6,284 nt of DNA from an uncultured Collinsella sp. (GTDB lineage: Bacteria; Actinomycetota; Coriobacteriia; Coriobacteriales; Coriobacteriaceae): contig CABSMZ010000115.1 in the NCBI GenBank assembly GCA_902478875.1, positions 1-6,284 on the forward strand. The letters run 5' to 3'. Positions 4,780 to 6,284 of the stretch are shown in pieces. Positions within the stretch are counted from its first letter, which is position 1, and each line of letters opens with the position of its first letter. A program made the position numbers and the translations under genes. The notes beneath the pieces were generated by a model. It was given only the letters and a program-made list of their open reading frames with translations, was not told the origin of the DNA and made no database searches.

Positions 4780-5646
4780 ATGAGCTGGGCACTTATCTCC
4801 GATTCAAGCTGCAACCTCCGCGATTGGCAACCGACCGCGCCCCATACCACCTTTGCATTTGCGCCCCTCAAAATTCGAGTGGGGGAGCGTGAATTCGTCG
4901 ATGACCTTTCGCTCGATGTGCATGAGCTCAACTGCGCTGTTCAGGCGGAGACGAACGCTTCTTCGAGCGCTTGTCCCAGCGTAGGGGAGTGGGCCGAGCT
5001 CTTCAAATTGGCAGACAAGACCATCTGCATGCCGATCTCTGAGGGCGTGTCGGGCAGCTACAACGCGGCAGCCACGGCTCGCGATATGGTTCTTGCCGAG
5101 GAGCCCGACCGACAGATTCATCTAGTCAATTCACGCGCAGCTGGCGGCAAAATGGACCTCATTTTCTTGCTGTTCGACCGCTATCTTGCAAGCAACCCGG
5201 ATGTCTCATTCGAGGACGCTTGCGCATACTTCGATAGCCTTGAGCAGAACAGCAAAATCCTCTTCAGCTTGTGCAATTACGAAAACCTCGCCAAAGCCGG
5301 ACGTATCCCTAAGGCAGCCGGCGTCATTGCCAACAAGCTCAATATCCGCATTTTGGGCACGGCGAGTGAGGCCGGTAAAATCGAACTCGTGGGGCACACG
5401 CGAGGCGAAAAGAAGATGCTCAACAAGATTATCGATACCATGGAAGCCGAGGGCTTTACGGGCGGTGAGGTCATCATCGATCACGTTGAGAACGAAGCTG
5501 GAGCCCAGGCGCTTACTGACCGCATAGTCGAGCATTGGCTCGGCTCCAAAACCATCATCATGCCCTGTAACGGGCTAGATTCATACTATGCCGAAATGCA
5601 TGGGCTCATTATCGGCTACGGCATGGGCGTGGCTTCGGGCAAATAA
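4780..5646 (+). CDS. DegV family protein (fatty-acid-binding type)
   Basis: A cytoplasmic protein of 288 residues, the usual DegV length. DegV proteins bind a single fatty acid; the FakB members present it to the kinase FakA for phosphorylation and entry into phospholipid synthesis. Family landmarks are ALISDSSCNL (4-13, the iTDSt-like start), SSACPSVGEW (62-71, equivalent to the TSqPs loop), ISEGVSGSYNAA (86-97, equivalent to lSGTyqsA), AKAGRIPK (171-178) and the C-terminal H274-G-x-I-I-G region. Several positions differ from the commonest form (SACPS for TSQPS, SGS for SGT), so ligand preference cannot be stated. It has its own promoter and a good ribosome site, AGAAAGGA (4766-4773), six bases before ATG 4780. 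No fakA is nearby. It ends at a bidirectional terminator shared with the convergent DUF1836 gene. Confidence 0.88.
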   Translation: MSWALISDSSCNLRDWQPTAPHTTFAFAPLKIRVGEREFVDDLSLDVHELNCAVQAETNASSSACPSVGEWAELFKLADKTICMPISEGVSGSYNAAATARDMVLAEEPDRQIHLVNSRAAGGKMDLIFLLFDRYLASNPDVSFEDACAYFDSLEQNSKILFSLCNYENLAKAGRIPKAAGVIANKLNIRILGTASEAGKIELVGHTRGEKKMLNKIIDTMEAEGFTGGEVIIDHVENEAGAQALTDRIVEHWLGSKTIIMPCNGLDSYYAEMHGLIIGYGMGVASGK

Positions 5647-5665
5647 AGTCCAATCAAGCAAAAAT

Positions 5666-5710
5666 ACGGGCGGTACAAAGCGACAGATGGCTCTTTGTAC
5701 CGCCCGTTTT
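5666..5710. terminator. Bidirectional rho-independent terminator between convergent genes
   Basis: A perfect 15-bp stem (ACGGGCGGTACAAAG 5666-5680 against 5693-5707) encloses a 12-base loop. TTTTAT follows on the plus strand and ATTTTTG on the minus strand, so it can end both degV from the left and the DUF1836 gene from the right. Confidence 0.92.
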
Positions 5711-5719
5711 ATACGTCGG

Positions 5720-6246
5720 CTAGCTATTAAACCCGTTGAACTTGAGATAGCTCATCAAGTAAGCCTTCGAAACGAAGGACGATACCGCGCTACGCACAAG
5801 CAGCGACTCACGCGTTACCTGATGCGCCGTATCGGGCACGGGAGTCTGCTCGACGGAAAACGCCGCACGAATCGATGCCTCGAGCTGATCGACCACATAA
5901 TCAAAGGCCGTCGGGGCATCGTAGCTCAAACGCTGAATGTTAAAGAGTGCCTGCACAGCAGCAATAGGTAGCACCTGCTTAAAGATGCAGATAGCGATCA
6001 GGCGGGCAATCTGCTCGCGGCCATATTGCTTATTGACCGGAGCAGGCACTAGGCCGACCTTTACGTAGTTATTGATCATCGATGGCGTAATGATAGGCTG
6101 CTCAACGCAAATGAACAGCGGCTCCATCCACAGCGCAACATACTCAATAACCTGGTCGCGGTAGAGCGTCACATTGGGCAACTGGTCATAGCGCGGCAGA
6201 CTCAACGTATTGAGTTTGCGCACGATATCGGACTGAATAAATGCAT
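5720..6246 (-). CDS. DUF1836 MerR-like regulator, 5'-truncated at contig end
   Basis: A probable transcriptional regulator. The stop codon is at 5720-5722 and the frame stays open to the last genomic base, so the natural start may be lost. The first start inside the window is GTG at 6221-6223 (167 residues), but seven further codons precede it and no convincing ribosome site is seen. Numbered from that GTG, LPRYDQLPNVTLYRDQVIEYV (9-29) is the DUF1836 opening, followed by a helix-turn-helix-like core ITPSMINNYVKVGLVP (45-60), then KQYGREQIARLIAICIFKQVLPI (65-87). These resemble the recognition region of MerR proteins. The rest, to 167, is predicted helical and matches nothing I recognise. DUF1836 has no known function that I can state. 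The gene is convergent with degV and its target is unknown. Confidence 0.85.
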
Positions 6247-6284
6247 CTGTCTCTTATACACATCTCCGAGCCCACGAGACCGTA
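6247..6284 (+). other. Illumina Nextera read-2/i7 adapter (not genomic)
   Basis: Bases 6247-6265 are the mosaic end in reverse (CTGTCTCTTATACACATCT) and 6266-6280 are CCGAGCCCACGAGAC. Bases 6281-6284 (CGTA) are the first four of the i7 barcode, matching index N702 (CGTACTAG) from memory. True sequence ends at 6246. Confidence 0.98.

Noticed and set aside
5588..5971. Plus-strand 127-residue frame
   Set aside because: It spans the end of degV, the bidirectional terminator and the antisense of the DUF1836 gene.

Overview
This window looks like a short-read contig from a high-GC actinobacterium. The best guess is a gut member of the Coriobacteriia such as Collinsella. That guess rests on the pgsA / GarA-like FHA / FtsR-type MerR gene order, which is actinobacterial, combined with an NlpC/P60 hydrolase, a DegV protein and a DUF1836 regulator. 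No rRNA or other marker is present to confirm the genus. Both ends are sequencing-library adapter rather than genome: 1-47 is an Illumina Nextera i5/read-1 adapter with its barcode, and 6247-6284 is the read-2 adapter running into an i7 barcode. Only 48-6246 (about 6.2 kb) is biological.

Left edge (48-541): the start of a minus-strand tyrosine integrase, cut off by the contig end, then about 250 bp of non-coding DNA. After that comes the 3' half only (anticodon loop to CCA) of a tRNA-Pro(GGG), followed by the tRNA's rho-independent terminator. This fits the right-hand attachment junction of an integrative element or prophage lying to the left, inserted in a tRNA-Pro gene. Everything from the terminator rightwards is then ordinary chromosome.

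Middle (612-4677): a 59-bp near-perfect palindrome, a promoter, then five same-strand genes with gaps of 66, 3, 40 and 32 bases ending at a strong terminator. They are a CDP-alcohol phosphatidyltransferase (pgsA-like), a GarA-like FHA protein, the MerR-family division regulator FtsR, adenine phosphoribosyltransferase (apt) and a secreted coiled-coil NlpC/P60 peptidoglycan hydrolase. Themes are phospholipid synthesis, phospho-signalling, division control, purine salvage and wall remodelling. pgsA, garA and ftsR also lie near one another in mycobacteria.

Right part (4680-6246): a separate unit with a perfect 13-bp inverted repeat against a TATAAT promoter, then a DegV-family (fatty-acid-binding type) gene. 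This is convergent with a minus-strand DUF1836 MerR-like regulator, and a bidirectional terminator separates them. The DUF1836 gene is 5'-truncated at the contig end.

No clearly new multi-gene system is visible. The items most worth following are the tRNA-Pro attachment junction, the 612-670 palindrome as a possible dispersed repeat, the inverted repeat at the degV promoter, and the GarA phospho-switch that keeps only one of the two threonines.
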